This document shows, piece by piece, positions 1 through 6,582 of a stretch of 64,000 bases of DNA. Numbering within the stretch: position 1 is the first letter of the stretch; every line of letters begins with the position of its first letter. The notes below the pieces were generated by a model that was not told the DNA's origin, did not search any database, and was given only the letters and a program-made list of their open reading frames with translations. The stretch is from Pseudomonas sp. ANT_H4. GTDB lineage: Bacteria > Pseudomonadota > Gammaproteobacteria > Pseudomonadales > Pseudomonadaceae. Both the position numbers and the translations under genes were made by a program. The stretch spans positions 1 to 64,000 of the forward strand of contig NZ_VOBG01000021.1 of NCBI RefSeq assembly GCF_008369295.1, in the 5' to 3' direction.

Positions 1-816
1 GCGGCGCCGCCGCTCCTGACCCAAAAGCTCACCACTCTTATCGTTGCTATTAGTCATAAACATAACCGTTTGCCTATCCCTTATCGTAAGGGGGAAACGG
101 TGTCCTGTCTTTCATGGGGCTCGTTCAACCCGTTCTTGACCACAAAGTACTCCAAGACTCAGAGCATGATGCAGCGTAATGGCAAGCCTGCTGATACATG
201 GGATGAGGGTGTGCAGCTAGCTGACTGGCTACGCTGCATCACCGCCATGGTAGGAGATGAGAGAGGGCTAGCCTTTGCACATCAATGGATGCAGTATAAC
301 TTTAGCGAAAGCATAACTAAGCTACCAATTGATAGCAGAGGTATTAACGGCTATCAAGACAGACACATTGCTATATGCCTTCAGCATGGGAATGTCAGCT
401 ATGATGATGCCCTCAGTTTTCACACCCTAAGCGAAATGTTAGGCGTCCCTATCACTGAGGTAAGAAAAGCCATTGAGTTTGAACGCTTCTATGAGAGCAC
501 TTTACAAGCTGTAGCCAGAACATCACTCCGAGATAGAAGCAGCACAGAACGTGTCGTGTTATTTGTCCAAAGCATGGACATGGCTGTTTACCTCCAAAGC
601 AAACTAGGTCGGCTAGCAACTATAAATACCGAACTGGTTATGACACCATGGGAAAAGCAAGAGTCTGATAAAAAGAAGGCCAAGGCTCAGCAACAAGCGG
701 AAGTATTTTCCCTTCTCATTGAGAAAGGAATGAGCCGACAAGATATTTCAACCTACCTAGGCATTCCTTATCCAACCGTTAAACGTTGGACAAAAGGCTT
801 AGAGCAAGCAGCATAA
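1..816 (+). CDS. Hypothetical protein with C-terminal helix-turn-helix, 5' end probably outside the window
   Basis: The reading frame is open from base 1 to a TAA at 814-816. The first usable codons are alternative starts (CTG at 16, TTG at 70) without a clear ribosome binding site, so the gene is probably 5'-partial. The last 35 or so residues (EVFSLLIEKGMSRQDISTYL and following) look like a helix-turn-helix of the resolvase/transposase or phage regulator type, preceded by a lysine- and glutamine-rich linker. The central part matches no family I recognise. A DNA-binding replication or regulatory protein of a phage or plasmid is possible; this is inference. Confidence 0.55.
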   Translation, partial: AAPPLLTQKLTTLIVAISHKHNRLPIPYRKGETVSCLSWGSFNPFLTTKYSKTQSMMQRNGKPADTWDEGVQLADWLRCITAMVGDERGLAFAHQWMQYNFSESITKLPIDSRGINGYQDRHIAICLQHGNVSYDDALSFHTLSEMLGVPITEVRKAIEFERFYESTLQAVARTSLRDRSSTERVVLFVQSMDMAVYLQSKLGRLATINTELVMTPWEKQESDKKKAKAQQQAEVFSLLIEKGMSRQDISTYLGIPYPTVKRWTKGLEQAA

Positions 817-913
817 CAAAGATCAACGGCGTCAATACTGAGATCATTTTCTCTTAAAGACCTTTAAGGGTTTTTGATCTTTCAAAGCATACAAGACTAC
901 CAATCTTATACTT

Positions 914-1065
914 AGAAGCAAAAGCAACGTCGGCAGAGCCGACAAAGAGCACGCATTAAAGAAGAATCAAAAGCAGAGCATGTACCAGTGTATCGCTTTT
1001 GATCTTTCTTTATGCGTATGCCACTCCGTGGCGTGCTCTTGCTTTTGCTTCTGTCACGCAGTGAC
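914..1065. repeat. Nested inverted repeats and short hairpins upstream of a small-gene operon
   Basis: The arms at 914-927 and 1039-1052 are perfect inverted repeats of 14 bp (AGAAGCAAAAGCAA and its complement). Inside them, 946-954 and 1031-1039 are a second inverted pair. Three short perfect hairpins lie in the same stretch: 929-943 (GTCGGC, loop AGA), 1021-1031 (CCAC, loop TCC) and 1053-1065 (GTCAC, loop GCA). The block sits directly before the gene starting at 1094 and could form a structured leader RNA. Function unknown. Confidence 0.6.
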
Positions 1066-1093
1066 GCTAAAACAACTCACCCAGGACAACGCA

Positions 1094-1315
1094 ATGTCAG
1101 ACAATGATAATATTAGAATACCTGATTTCACCTCCTTCGTAATTCATAGCATCACCATACGAAGGGGTTTAGCCAAAGAGATTATTGCTAAGCGTAAGGA
1201 CCACCAAGCGCTGTATGACATCTCATACAATCAACGCATTTCTCTTCAAGCGGTAGGCTATCTATCAAGGTGTACACTAGAAGAAATAGAGAGAGCGTCA
1301 GCTATCAAAACGTGA
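1094..1315 (+). CDS. Small hypothetical protein, first gene of a coupled trio
   Basis: This is a 73-residue protein starting MSDNDNIRIP. I chose ATG 1094 because AGGA lies about seven bases upstream; an in-frame ATG at 980 falls inside the hairpin region and is unlikely. The sequence is basic in the middle (RRGLAKEIIAKRKD) with no family I recognise. The stop codon overlaps the GTG start of the next gene (GTGA), which indicates translational coupling. Codon use is unlike the Pseudomonas core genes. Confidence 0.5.
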   Translation: MSDNDNIRIPDFTSFVIHSITIRRGLAKEIIAKRKDHQALYDISYNQRISLQAVGYLSRCTLEEIERASAIKT

Positions 1316-1467
1316 TCTATTTCCTAAGCTCCCTACTCCTCATACAATACACCCAGCTAGTAATACTTCAGATCATGCATGACTATAGCTTCATAGCTGT
1401 AACACTTAACATCATCTGTTATTTACTCACCCTTATAATAACAATCAAACACAGAGCCAGACAATGA
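1312..1467 (+). CDS. Small membrane protein
   Basis: The frame encodes 51 residues from a GTG start that overlaps the previous stop codon. Two hydrophobic stretches, about residues 2-20 and 27-45, should span the membrane and are separated by a short polar turn; the C-terminus is basic (KHRARQ). The stop overlaps the ATG of the next gene (ATGA at 1464), so it sits in the middle of a tightly coupled operon. Size and layout are compatible with a holin-like phage protein, but no sequence motif proves this. Confidence 0.45.
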   Translation: MIYFLSSLLLIQYTQLVILQIMHDYSFIAVTLNIICYLLTLIITIKHRARQ

Positions 1468-1820
1468 ACCTCACAGATAAAGACAAGACAGAATACATTG
1501 AGACAAACTCACACTGCGCTCTAGCTAAGCGTTTGGGCGTTAGCATGATTACACTCGACACCTACGCAGACGAACAAGGATGGAAGGAGGAACACCGCAT
1601 CTATTGGCATGACAAATCAATTGAGATATTGAAACAAGAGCTAGTCAATGGAAACATTGCTGCCGTTAAGGAAATGTTAAAGGTAACTGGTGGCGTAAGA
1701 CCTGTAGGACGCCCACGCAAATTAGAGGTTGAGCGTGAGATTGCTATCGGCAAGCGCATCGAAGAAGAATATGCGGCAGATGTTCGACGAATGAAGCTAG
1801 TAGACAGCAAATCAGGATAA
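1464..1820 (+). CDS. Putative phage terminase small subunit-like DNA-binding protein
   Basis: A 118-residue protein. Residues about 18-45 (ALAKRLGVSMITLDTYADEQ) resemble a helix-turn-helix. Residues about 77-84 hold a VGRPRK motif followed by a charged helix ending in a stretch like ADVRRMK. This order, an N-terminal helix-turn-helix and a late GRPxK motif with a coiled tail, is seen in small terminase subunits of T7-like and other podophages. No large terminase is visible nearby, so the role is tentative. It is coupled by ATGA overlap to the small membrane protein upstream. Confidence 0.35.
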   Translation: MNLTDKDKTEYIETNSHCALAKRLGVSMITLDTYADEQGWKEEHRIYWHDKSIEILKQELVNGNIAAVKEMLKVTGGVRPVGRPRKLEVEREIAIGKRIEEEYAADVRRMKLVDSKSG

Positions 1821-1871
1821 TTATTTATTAAGACAAGAGGGATGCATTGACCTAACAGCATGACCTTTAAC

Positions 1872-2057
1872 TTATTTAACTTGAGTCGCGCATGTTCCAG
1901 CGCTACTAACCTTATCACTCCCCCCCAAGCTTTCAAGGTAGTCAATACACGCGTAATACTTTCGATTATAGCTCCTATCAAAACCTATCAAAGCGACAAT
2001 TATGAAAACGAGGACAACTACATAGCGGATAATTTTAGATGCCACAATCGTCTGCAT
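1872..2057 (-). CDS. Possible small membrane-anchored protein
   Basis: A 61-residue frame on the minus strand from ATG 2057, with AGGA seven bases upstream. Residues about 9-27 form one strong transmembrane segment rich in valine and isoleucine, followed by a polar part with two cysteines. It resembles the small anchored proteins often found in phages, but I recognise no family. A plus-strand frame overlaps most of it and looks less protein-like. Confidence 0.35.
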   Translation of the reverse strand: MQTIVASKIIRYVVVLVFIIVALIGFDRSYNRKYYACIDYLESLGGSDKVSSAGTCATQVK

Positions 2058-2499
2058 TTTGCATCCTAAAGGCAAGGAGGTAGTTTGGCCACGGCCCTGT
2101 GACCGCATAGATTAGGCGTGAAGCCTATGCCCCTCAGGGGTGCTCAATGCGTTACCGCACTGGCCGTTCTTCACAGGGGCTAGCGCCCTCTATGCCTGAT
2201 AGTTCAGCTACCAGTCACCTGCCCTCCTAACCACGCCAGAAGGGTTAAGCGTTCCACGTCTGAGCGTGGCGACTCCACCGGCCTTTAAACCACCGACACT
2301 GTCCTCTCAGCGCTCACGCCACCACTACACCATCGAAGGTTCGCTATGACCCTACTGACATTGAGGCGTCTCGCTCTCTGAGACGTACAGTTCAGCATCT
2401 GCTTGGCCCGTTTGCCCAATGGACTTATAGCCTAAAGCCACTACAATATCAAGACGAGACAAGCCCCTCGCATTCGATGCTTTAAAGTGGAGCGCTACA
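2058..2499. other. Non-coding stretch with many short perfect hairpins
   Basis: I see no convincing gene here. The stretch holds several short perfect inverted repeats: 2113-2127 (TAGGC stem), 2130-2140 (CCCC, loop TCA), 2254-2269 (CCACG stem) and 2367-2385 (CGTCTC stem with seven-base loop). They have the same style as those before 1094. None is followed by a T-tract typical of terminators. A structured RNA or recombination-prone repeats are possible. Confidence 0.5.
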
Positions 2500-3096
2500 G
2501 TGGATAACCCTACGCCTCAAGATTTCACTCACTATATCCAGGCTCTAAAGCAACTCAAAGAGCTAACAACAGTAAGCAATCCATGGATTCCTGTGTGGTC
2601 GGCTGTAATAGGTGGTTTAATTGCGTCAATACCAACGGGTATAGGGGCATTATACAGAGCACGCTCAACACGAAAGTCAGTGGAAACTGCCATATCTGCT
2701 GAGATTGCAAATATAGCGTCAATGATTAGAAAGCGAAATTACCTAAACCTACTAAAAGAAATACGCAGTGAACTCATTGAAATCAACAATCAAATTGCAA
2801 GCGTTCACGACGACGACGAAACCTCTCCTAACTTCTGCTCTCGAGCGATTACAGTTACAATATCAGCTGACTACTACAAAATATATAAAGCAAACCTAGA
2901 CAAGCTCGGCATTATCAACAATAAAAAGCTACTTAAAATAGTAAACTTTTATAGCCATCTTGAGTCAATAATGCTGGACGTAAAACCAGAAGGAAACCTT
3001 GGTAAAGGAGGCTCTGTCGAGGACTACACCGAAGTAATCATTTTTCTAGAAGACGCTTTAAAGTTAGCAGATGAACTTAGCACTCAGACAACCTGA
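2500..3096 (+). CDS. Hypothetical protein with one membrane segment
   Basis: A 198-residue protein from a GTG start at 2500. Residues about 28-52 form a hydrophobic, glycine-rich segment (VWSAVIGGLIASIPTGIGAL) likely to anchor it in the inner membrane, with about 27 residues before it and a larger helical, charged domain after it. The C-terminal part is rich in lysine, isoleucine and asparagine, in line with AT-rich foreign DNA. I recognise no family. Single-anchor proteins of this shape are frequent cargo of phages and genomic islands, some in defence, but nothing here shows that. Confidence 0.5.
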   Translation: MDNPTPQDFTHYIQALKQLKELTTVSNPWIPVWSAVIGGLIASIPTGIGALYRARSTRKSVETAISAEIANIASMIRKRNYLNLLKEIRSELIEINNQIASVHDDDETSPNFCSRAITVTISADYYKIYKANLDKLGIINNKKLLKIVNFYSHLESIMLDVKPEGNLGKGGSVEDYTEVIIFLEDALKLADELSTQTT

Positions 3097-3272
3097 GTTT
3101 CCCCTAGAAATTCAGAAGCACCATTGCATATATAAGCACCCCACCCCACACCCCCTGGCCCACCCCTAGAGAGACGCCCCCGCCAGCCCTACAGCAGCAC
3201 ACAGAGCGTTCAGGATTCACCACAGAGCGTAGGGTGTTGAGCGTGGCCGACAGGCGTATCCGCCTCACAGCA

Positions 3273-3355
3273 GGCACGTAGCTCAGTTGATTAGAAGCCT
3301 GCCCTTGCGAGGCACGAGCAACGGGCAAGGGAGTGAGCTTGCGAACGTACCACCA
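3273..3355 (+). other. tRNA-like remnant, inverted relative to tRNA-Val
   Basis: Bases 3266-3294 match, with one mismatch in 29, the reverse complement of 3618-3646, which is the 5' part of tRNA-Val plus its leader. Beyond that the match fades, but a seven-base loop CTTGCGA closed by TGCC/GGCA sits where an anticodon arm would be, and ACGTACC followed by ACCA (3345-3355) can pair with GGCACGT (3273-3279) except for one position. No canonical T-arm is seen. It is most likely a decayed tRNA copy, not a working gene. Confidence 0.35.
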
Positions 3356-3406
3356 CCTAGACAAGATAGTGAACGAGCCATGCATATCAATGGGTTAGGT
3401 GGAGTC

Positions 3407-3490
3407 GTTCACAAATCTGAGTGTGAACAGAGGCAGGCATGAATCCACGTTCACATTGCCTTGTGTGAACGAAGCCTATAATTTGTGAAC
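3407..3490. promoter_or_regulatory. Two 22-bp palindromes plus half-site (possible operators or iterons)
   Basis: GTTCACA-N8-TGTGAAC occurs at 3407-3428 and again at 3449-3470, exactly 42 bp apart, about four helical turns. A further half-site TGTGAAC lies at 3484-3490. Identical arms, identical spacer length and helical phasing suggest binding by a dimeric protein. They could be operators of the element's repressor, recombination accessory sites or replication iterons. Confidence 0.5.
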
Positions 3491-3509
3491 GTTTTCTTAG
3501 GCAAAGAAA

Positions 3510-3535
3510 AAGGGGAACCCTTTCGGATTCCCCTT
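3510..3535 (-). terminator. Rho-independent terminator of tRNA-Val(GAC)
   Basis: An 8-bp stem (AAGGGGAA with TTCCCCTT) is followed on the minus strand by a T-rich tract, about 32 bp downstream of the tRNA 3' end. Confidence 0.7.
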
Positions 3536-3566
3536 CACACCGCCCAGCAGAGCGGATTTTGTTTGG

Positions 3567-3643
3567 TAGGCGCGATTGGACTCGAACCAACGACCCCCAC
3601 CATGTCAAGGTGGTGCTCTAACCAACTGAGCTACGTGCCTGCT
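3567..3643 (-). tRNA. tRNA-Val(GAC)
   Basis: The minus strand folds as a 77-nt tRNA with encoded CCA, anticodon loop TTGACAT (anticodon GAC) and T-arm GGTTCGAGTCC. The acceptor stem has one A-C mismatch (AGGCACG against CGCGCCT), probably a mutation. Its 3' end faces the foreign element. Confidence 0.93.
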
Positions 3644-3653
3644 GTGTGGCGGC

Positions 3654-3681
3654 ATTCTACGGAATTTCCGAAGTGTGTCAA
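3654..3681 (-). promoter_or_regulatory. Sigma-70 promoter of tRNA-Val(GAC)
   Basis: On the minus strand TTGACA (3676-3681) and TAGAAT (3654-3659) are separated by 16 bp, just upstream of the tRNA 5' end. Confidence 0.7.
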
Positions 3682-3824
3682 CACCTTTTTTGCAGCTAAG
3701 CCTATGAATATGCGAATTTTTTAATTTCAGCTGGCACAACTGTATTTTTCCGGTGGCTGGCAGCGGATTTTCAACTCAGGTAGGATCGGCGCACTCGTAA
3801 AAAATATAAAACAGAGGTTCCAGG

Positions 3825-5108
3825 ATGGCGAACACCCCCTATCCCCAGTCGTATTACGCCGCTTCCGCGAATGCGGTTCCTCCTCGCCCGCTCCTGCAAG
3901 GCGAAGTCGAAACCGATGTGTGCGTGATTGGCGCCGGCTACACCGGCCTTTCCAGCGCGCTGTTCCTGCTGGAGAACGGCTTTCGTGTGACGGTGCTGGA
4001 AGCCGCCAAGGTGGGCTTTGGTGCGTCAGGCCGCAACGGCGGGCAGATCGTCAACAGTTATAGCCGCGACATCGATGTGATCGAGCGCAGTGTCGGCCCG
4101 AAACAGGCGCAGTTGCTGGGGGAAATGGCCTTTGAAGGCGGCCGGATCATTCGCGAGCGGGTGGCCAAGTACCAAATCCAGTGCGACCTGAAGGACGGCG
4201 GTGTGTTCGCCGCGCTGAATAGCAAGCACATGGGCCATCTGGAATCGCAGAAGCGCCTGTGGGAGCGCTACGGCCATACCCAACTGGAACTGCTGGACGA
4301 GCGACGCATTCGCGAAGTGGTCGCCTGTGACAACTATATAGGTGGCCTGCTGGACATGAGCGGCGGGCATATCCACCCGCTCAACCTGGCGCTGGGGGAA
4401 GCGGCGGCGGTGGAATCCCTGGGCGGCACGATCTACGAGCAATCTGCTGCGGTGCGCATTGAGCGCGGGGCTAATCCGGTCGTGCATACGGCACAGGGCA
4501 AAGTCAGGGCCAAGTTCATCATTGTCGCCGGCAATGCCTACCTGGGCAACCTGGTGCCGGAGTTGGCGGCCAAGTCGATGCCGTGCGGCACCCAGGTGAT
4601 CACCACGGCGCCACTGGGTGACGAGTTGGCGAAAACCCTGCTGCCGCAGGATTACTGCGTTGAAGACTGCAACTACTTGCTGGACTACTACCGACTGACC
4701 AGCGACAAACGCCTGATCTTCGGCGGCGGCGTGGTGTATGGCGCACGGGACCCGGCAAACATTGAAGCAATCATCCGGCCGAAGATGATCAAGGCCTTCC
4801 CGCAACTCAAGGATGTGAAGATCGACTACGCCTGGACCGGTAATTTCCTGCTGACGCTATCGCGCCTGCCGCAGGTCGGTCGCCTGGGGGACAATATCTA
4901 TTATTCTCAGGGCTGTAGCGGCCATGGCGTCACCTACACCCACCTGGCAGGCAAGGTACTGGCGGAGGCGCTGCGGGGCCAGGCGGAGCGTTTTGATGCG
5001 TTTGCCGACCTGCCGCACTACCCGTTCCCGGGCGGGCAGTTGTTGCGCACGCCGTTTGCGGCGCTAGGGGCCTGGTATTACGGGTTGCGGGATAAACTGG
5101 GGTTCTGA
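3825..5108 (+). CDS. puuB: Gamma-glutamylputrescine oxidoreductase (FAD-dependent)
   Basis: A 427-residue flavoprotein of the DAO family. It oxidises gamma-glutamyl-putrescine to the aldehyde in the putrescine to GABA route in the cytoplasm. The dinucleotide-binding motif GAGYTGLSSALFL lies near residues 37-50, followed by the family signature GASGRNGGQI around residue 71; a late FAD contact region (GCSGHGVTYTH) is near residue 365. Full length for the family. ATG 3825 is preceded by CAGAGG. It stands alone between tRNA genes; the PtrR/Sad pair at 40.7-43.1 kb belongs to the same catabolic theme. Confidence 0.85.
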   Translation: MANTPYPQSYYAASANAVPPRPLLQGEVETDVCVIGAGYTGLSSALFLLENGFRVTVLEAAKVGFGASGRNGGQIVNSYSRDIDVIERSVGPKQAQLLGEMAFEGGRIIRERVAKYQIQCDLKDGGVFAALNSKHMGHLESQKRLWERYGHTQLELLDERRIREVVACDNYIGGLLDMSGGHIHPLNLALGEAAAVESLGGTIYEQSAAVRIERGANPVVHTAQGKVRAKFIIVAGNAYLGNLVPELAAKSMPCGTQVITTAPLGDELAKTLLPQDYCVEDCNYLLDYYRLTSDKRLIFGGGVVYGARDPANIEAIIRPKMIKAFPQLKDVKIDYAWTGNFLLTLSRLPQVGRLGDNIYYSQGCSGHGVTYTHLAGKVLAEALRGQAERFDAFADLPHYPFPGGQLLRTPFAALGAWYYGLRDKLGF

Positions 5109-5125
5109 CTTCCACCCGACCTTCA

Positions 5126-5150
5126 GCAGGAGCTGCTTGCCAGCTCCTGC
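5126..5150. repeat. 10-bp perfect inverted repeat, REP-like, at the puuB 3' end
   Basis: GCAGGAGCTG and CAGCTCCTGC flank a five-base loop. It lies 17 bp after the puuB stop and may act as transcription end or REP-type element; no clear T-tract follows. Confidence 0.55.
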
Positions 5151-5179
5151 AGCATTCGTCCTTTCCAAATTGCAGACAC

Positions 5180-5208
5180 AAAAAACCCCGGCCTTTCGAC
5201 CAGGGTCT
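5180..5208 (-). terminator. Terminator of the tRNA-Val/Asp/Asp operon
   Basis: The minus strand forms ACCCTGGTC-GAAA-GGCCGGGGT (two or three wobble pairs) followed directly by TTTTTT. It lies about 75 bp downstream of the last tRNA-Asp. Confidence 0.75.
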
Positions 5209-5280
5209 TTGCTATCGATCCAATCAAGCTTGCGACTTGCCTTGGCGTCTCAGGGCGTTCAGTGGGCCCTGGAACAGATA

Positions 5281-5357
5281 TGGCGCAGCGGACGGGACTC
5301 GAACCCGCGACCCCCGGCGTGACAGGCCGGTATTCTAACCGACTGAACTACCGCTGC
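5281..5357 (-). tRNA. tRNA-Asp(GTC), copy 1
   Basis: 77 nt with encoded CCA, anticodon loop CTGTCAC, acceptor GCAGCGG/CCGCTGC and discriminator G. Identical in sequence to the copy 207 bp away. Confidence 0.95.
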
Positions 5358-5487
5358 GTATCGCTCAGACTTGCGTCTGTTTGAACCTTCAGGACCTGTT
5401 GAAGTATCACCTTCAACCGCCTTTAACATCTGACAGATCAGCCTTGGCTTCTCAGTCTCAAATCCGATAAATCGAACCTGTAAAATA

Positions 5488-5564
5488 TGGCGCAGCGGAC
5501 GGGACTCGAACCCGCGACCCCCGGCGTGACAGGCCGGTATTCTAACCGACTGAACTACCGCTGC
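5488..5564 (-). tRNA. tRNA-Asp(GTC), copy 2
   Basis: 77 nt, same sequence as the neighbouring tRNA-Asp including CCA. The two copies are separated by an unrelated-looking 130-bp spacer and are probably cotranscribed with tRNA-Val(TAC). Confidence 0.95.
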
Positions 5565-5619
5565 GCGTCGGTGCAACCTTTAACGTTGCGTCTTGCCCGA
5601 AGGCAAAACTCTCAAGAAG

Positions 5620-5695
5620 TGGTGGGTGATGACGGGATCGAACCGCCGACCCTCTGCTTGTAAGGCAGATGCTCTCCCAGCTGAGCTAATCACCC
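5620..5695 (-). tRNA. tRNA-Val(TAC)
   Basis: 76 nt with encoded CCA, acceptor GGGTGAT/ATCACCC and anticodon loop CTTACAA (anticodon TAC). First gene of the minus-strand tRNA group. Confidence 0.95.
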
Positions 5696-5716
5696 TTTGC
5701 TTCGTTGAGGCCGCGA

Positions 5717-5745
5717 AATTTACGCAGATAGCGGACCTAAGTCAA
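5717..5745 (-). promoter_or_regulatory. Sigma-70 promoter of the tRNA-Val/Asp/Asp operon
   Basis: On the minus strand TTGACT (5740-5745) and TAAATT (5717-5722) are exactly 17 bp apart, about 21 bp before the mature tRNA-Val 5' end. Confidence 0.75.
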
Positions 5746-5802
5746 TAGCCTGCTTGAAGTTTTTCTGAAAAAGACAAAATCACTTCAGGACCACGACCTG
5801 CC

Positions 5803-6582
5803 TTACTCGCTGTAAATCATCTTCTTGGTCATGCCACCGTCTACAACGAACTCCTGCCCGGTGACAAACCCGGCATTGCGCGACAGCAACCACGCCACCA
5901 TCGCCGCCACGTCCTCCACGGTGCCTACCCTGCCCGCCGGGTGCTGAGCGTGATCAGCGTCCGTCAGCGGCTGCGCACGGCGCGCAGCGGGGTCTCGAGC
6001 ATCGATCCAGCCAGGGCTGACGGCATTGACCCGCACTTCCGGCCCCAGGCTGATCGCCAAGGCGTGGGTCAGGGCCAACAGACCGCCCTTGCTCGCCACA
6101 TAAGCCTCGGTATCCGGCTCCGACTGGCGAGCCCGGGTCGACGTCAGGTTGACGATGGCACCACCGTGAGCCCGCAAATACGGCGCACAGTGCTTGGCCA
6201 GCAACATTGGACCGCTCAGATTTACTGCCAGCACCCGATTCCAGTAGGCCAGGTCCAGGCTTTCCAGGGTGATATTGCGCGGGTCGGTCACCGCCGCGTT
6301 GCATACCAATGCATCCAGGCGCCCAAATTGCCCGAGCACCTCGGCCACCCCAAGGACCACCTGCCGCTCATCGGCTACGTCCATGGTGATAAACCAAGCG
6401 TTATCGCCCAGCCCCTTGGACACCTTGGAACCACGTTCGCGGTCCAGGTCCGTCAGTACCACCTGCCAGCCTTCGCTGATCAGCCACGCAGCGATCCCCA
6501 GGCCGATTCCGCGTGCCGCTCCAGTGACCAACGCGACACGACCATTACTGGCGGTTGCCGCCTCCAGGGACCACTCGGTCAC
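5803..6582 (-). CDS. Short-chain dehydrogenase/reductase (SDR family)
   Basis: A 259-residue classical SDR. The NAD(P)-binding motif TGAARGIG lies at residues 20-27, NNAG is replaced by CNAA near 94-97, catalytic Ser148 is followed by Tyr161 and Lys165 in YVASK, and the C-terminus has the usual VTGQEFVVDGG. An acidic residue after the second strand (TDLDRER) suggests preference for NAD(H). Substrate unknown. Its start overlaps the metZ stop by four bases, so it is cotranscribed and translationally coupled with metZ, an arrangement also known in other pseudomonads. Confidence 0.85.
   Translation of the reverse strand: MTEWSLEAATASNGRVALVTGAARGIGLGIAAWLISEGWQVVLTDLDRERGSKVSKGLGDNAWFITMDVADERQVVLGVAEVLGQFGRLDALVCNAAVTDPRNITLESLDLAYWNRVLAVNLSGPMLLAKHCAPYLRAHGGAIVNLTSTRARQSEPDTEAYVASKGGLLALTHALAISLGPEVRVNAVSPGWIDARDPAARRAQPLTDADHAQHPAGRVGTVEDVAAMVAWLLSRNAGFVTGQEFVVDGGMTKKMIYSE

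Larger units (their letters stand above)
3097..3509. other. Gene-free junction between foreign element and tRNA-Val
   Basis: No protein-coding frame in this stretch is convincing. It holds a C-rich tract around 3137-3177, a hairpin at 3252-3265, an inverted partial copy of the adjacent tRNA-Val (3266-3294) and the palindromic TTCACA/TGTGAA sites at 3407-3490, which are listed separately. Confidence 0.5.
1..3566. mobile_element. Foreign, probably phage-derived element next to tRNA-Val
   Basis: This stretch is clearly richer in A and T than the rest of the window and uses many codons that are rare in the core genes, such as AGA, ATA and CTA. It holds short, overlapping, mostly unrecognised genes, one of them terminase-like, and hairpin-rich spacers. 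It stops at the 3' side of a tRNA-Val gene, a classic integration target. No integrase is visible here and the left part lies outside the window, so type and limits are inferred. Confidence 0.6.

Noticed and set aside
1601..1981. Minus-strand frame of 126 codons opposite the terminase-like gene
   Set aside because: Antisense to a gene with an ATGA-coupled start; sequence low in complexity.
2500..3096. Known anti-phage defence protein
   Set aside because: Single-anchor layout alone is not evidence; no catalytic or defence motif can be seen.
5259..5576. Minus-strand frame with two near-identical peptide segments
   Set aside because: The repeats are the two tRNA-Asp genes read as codons.
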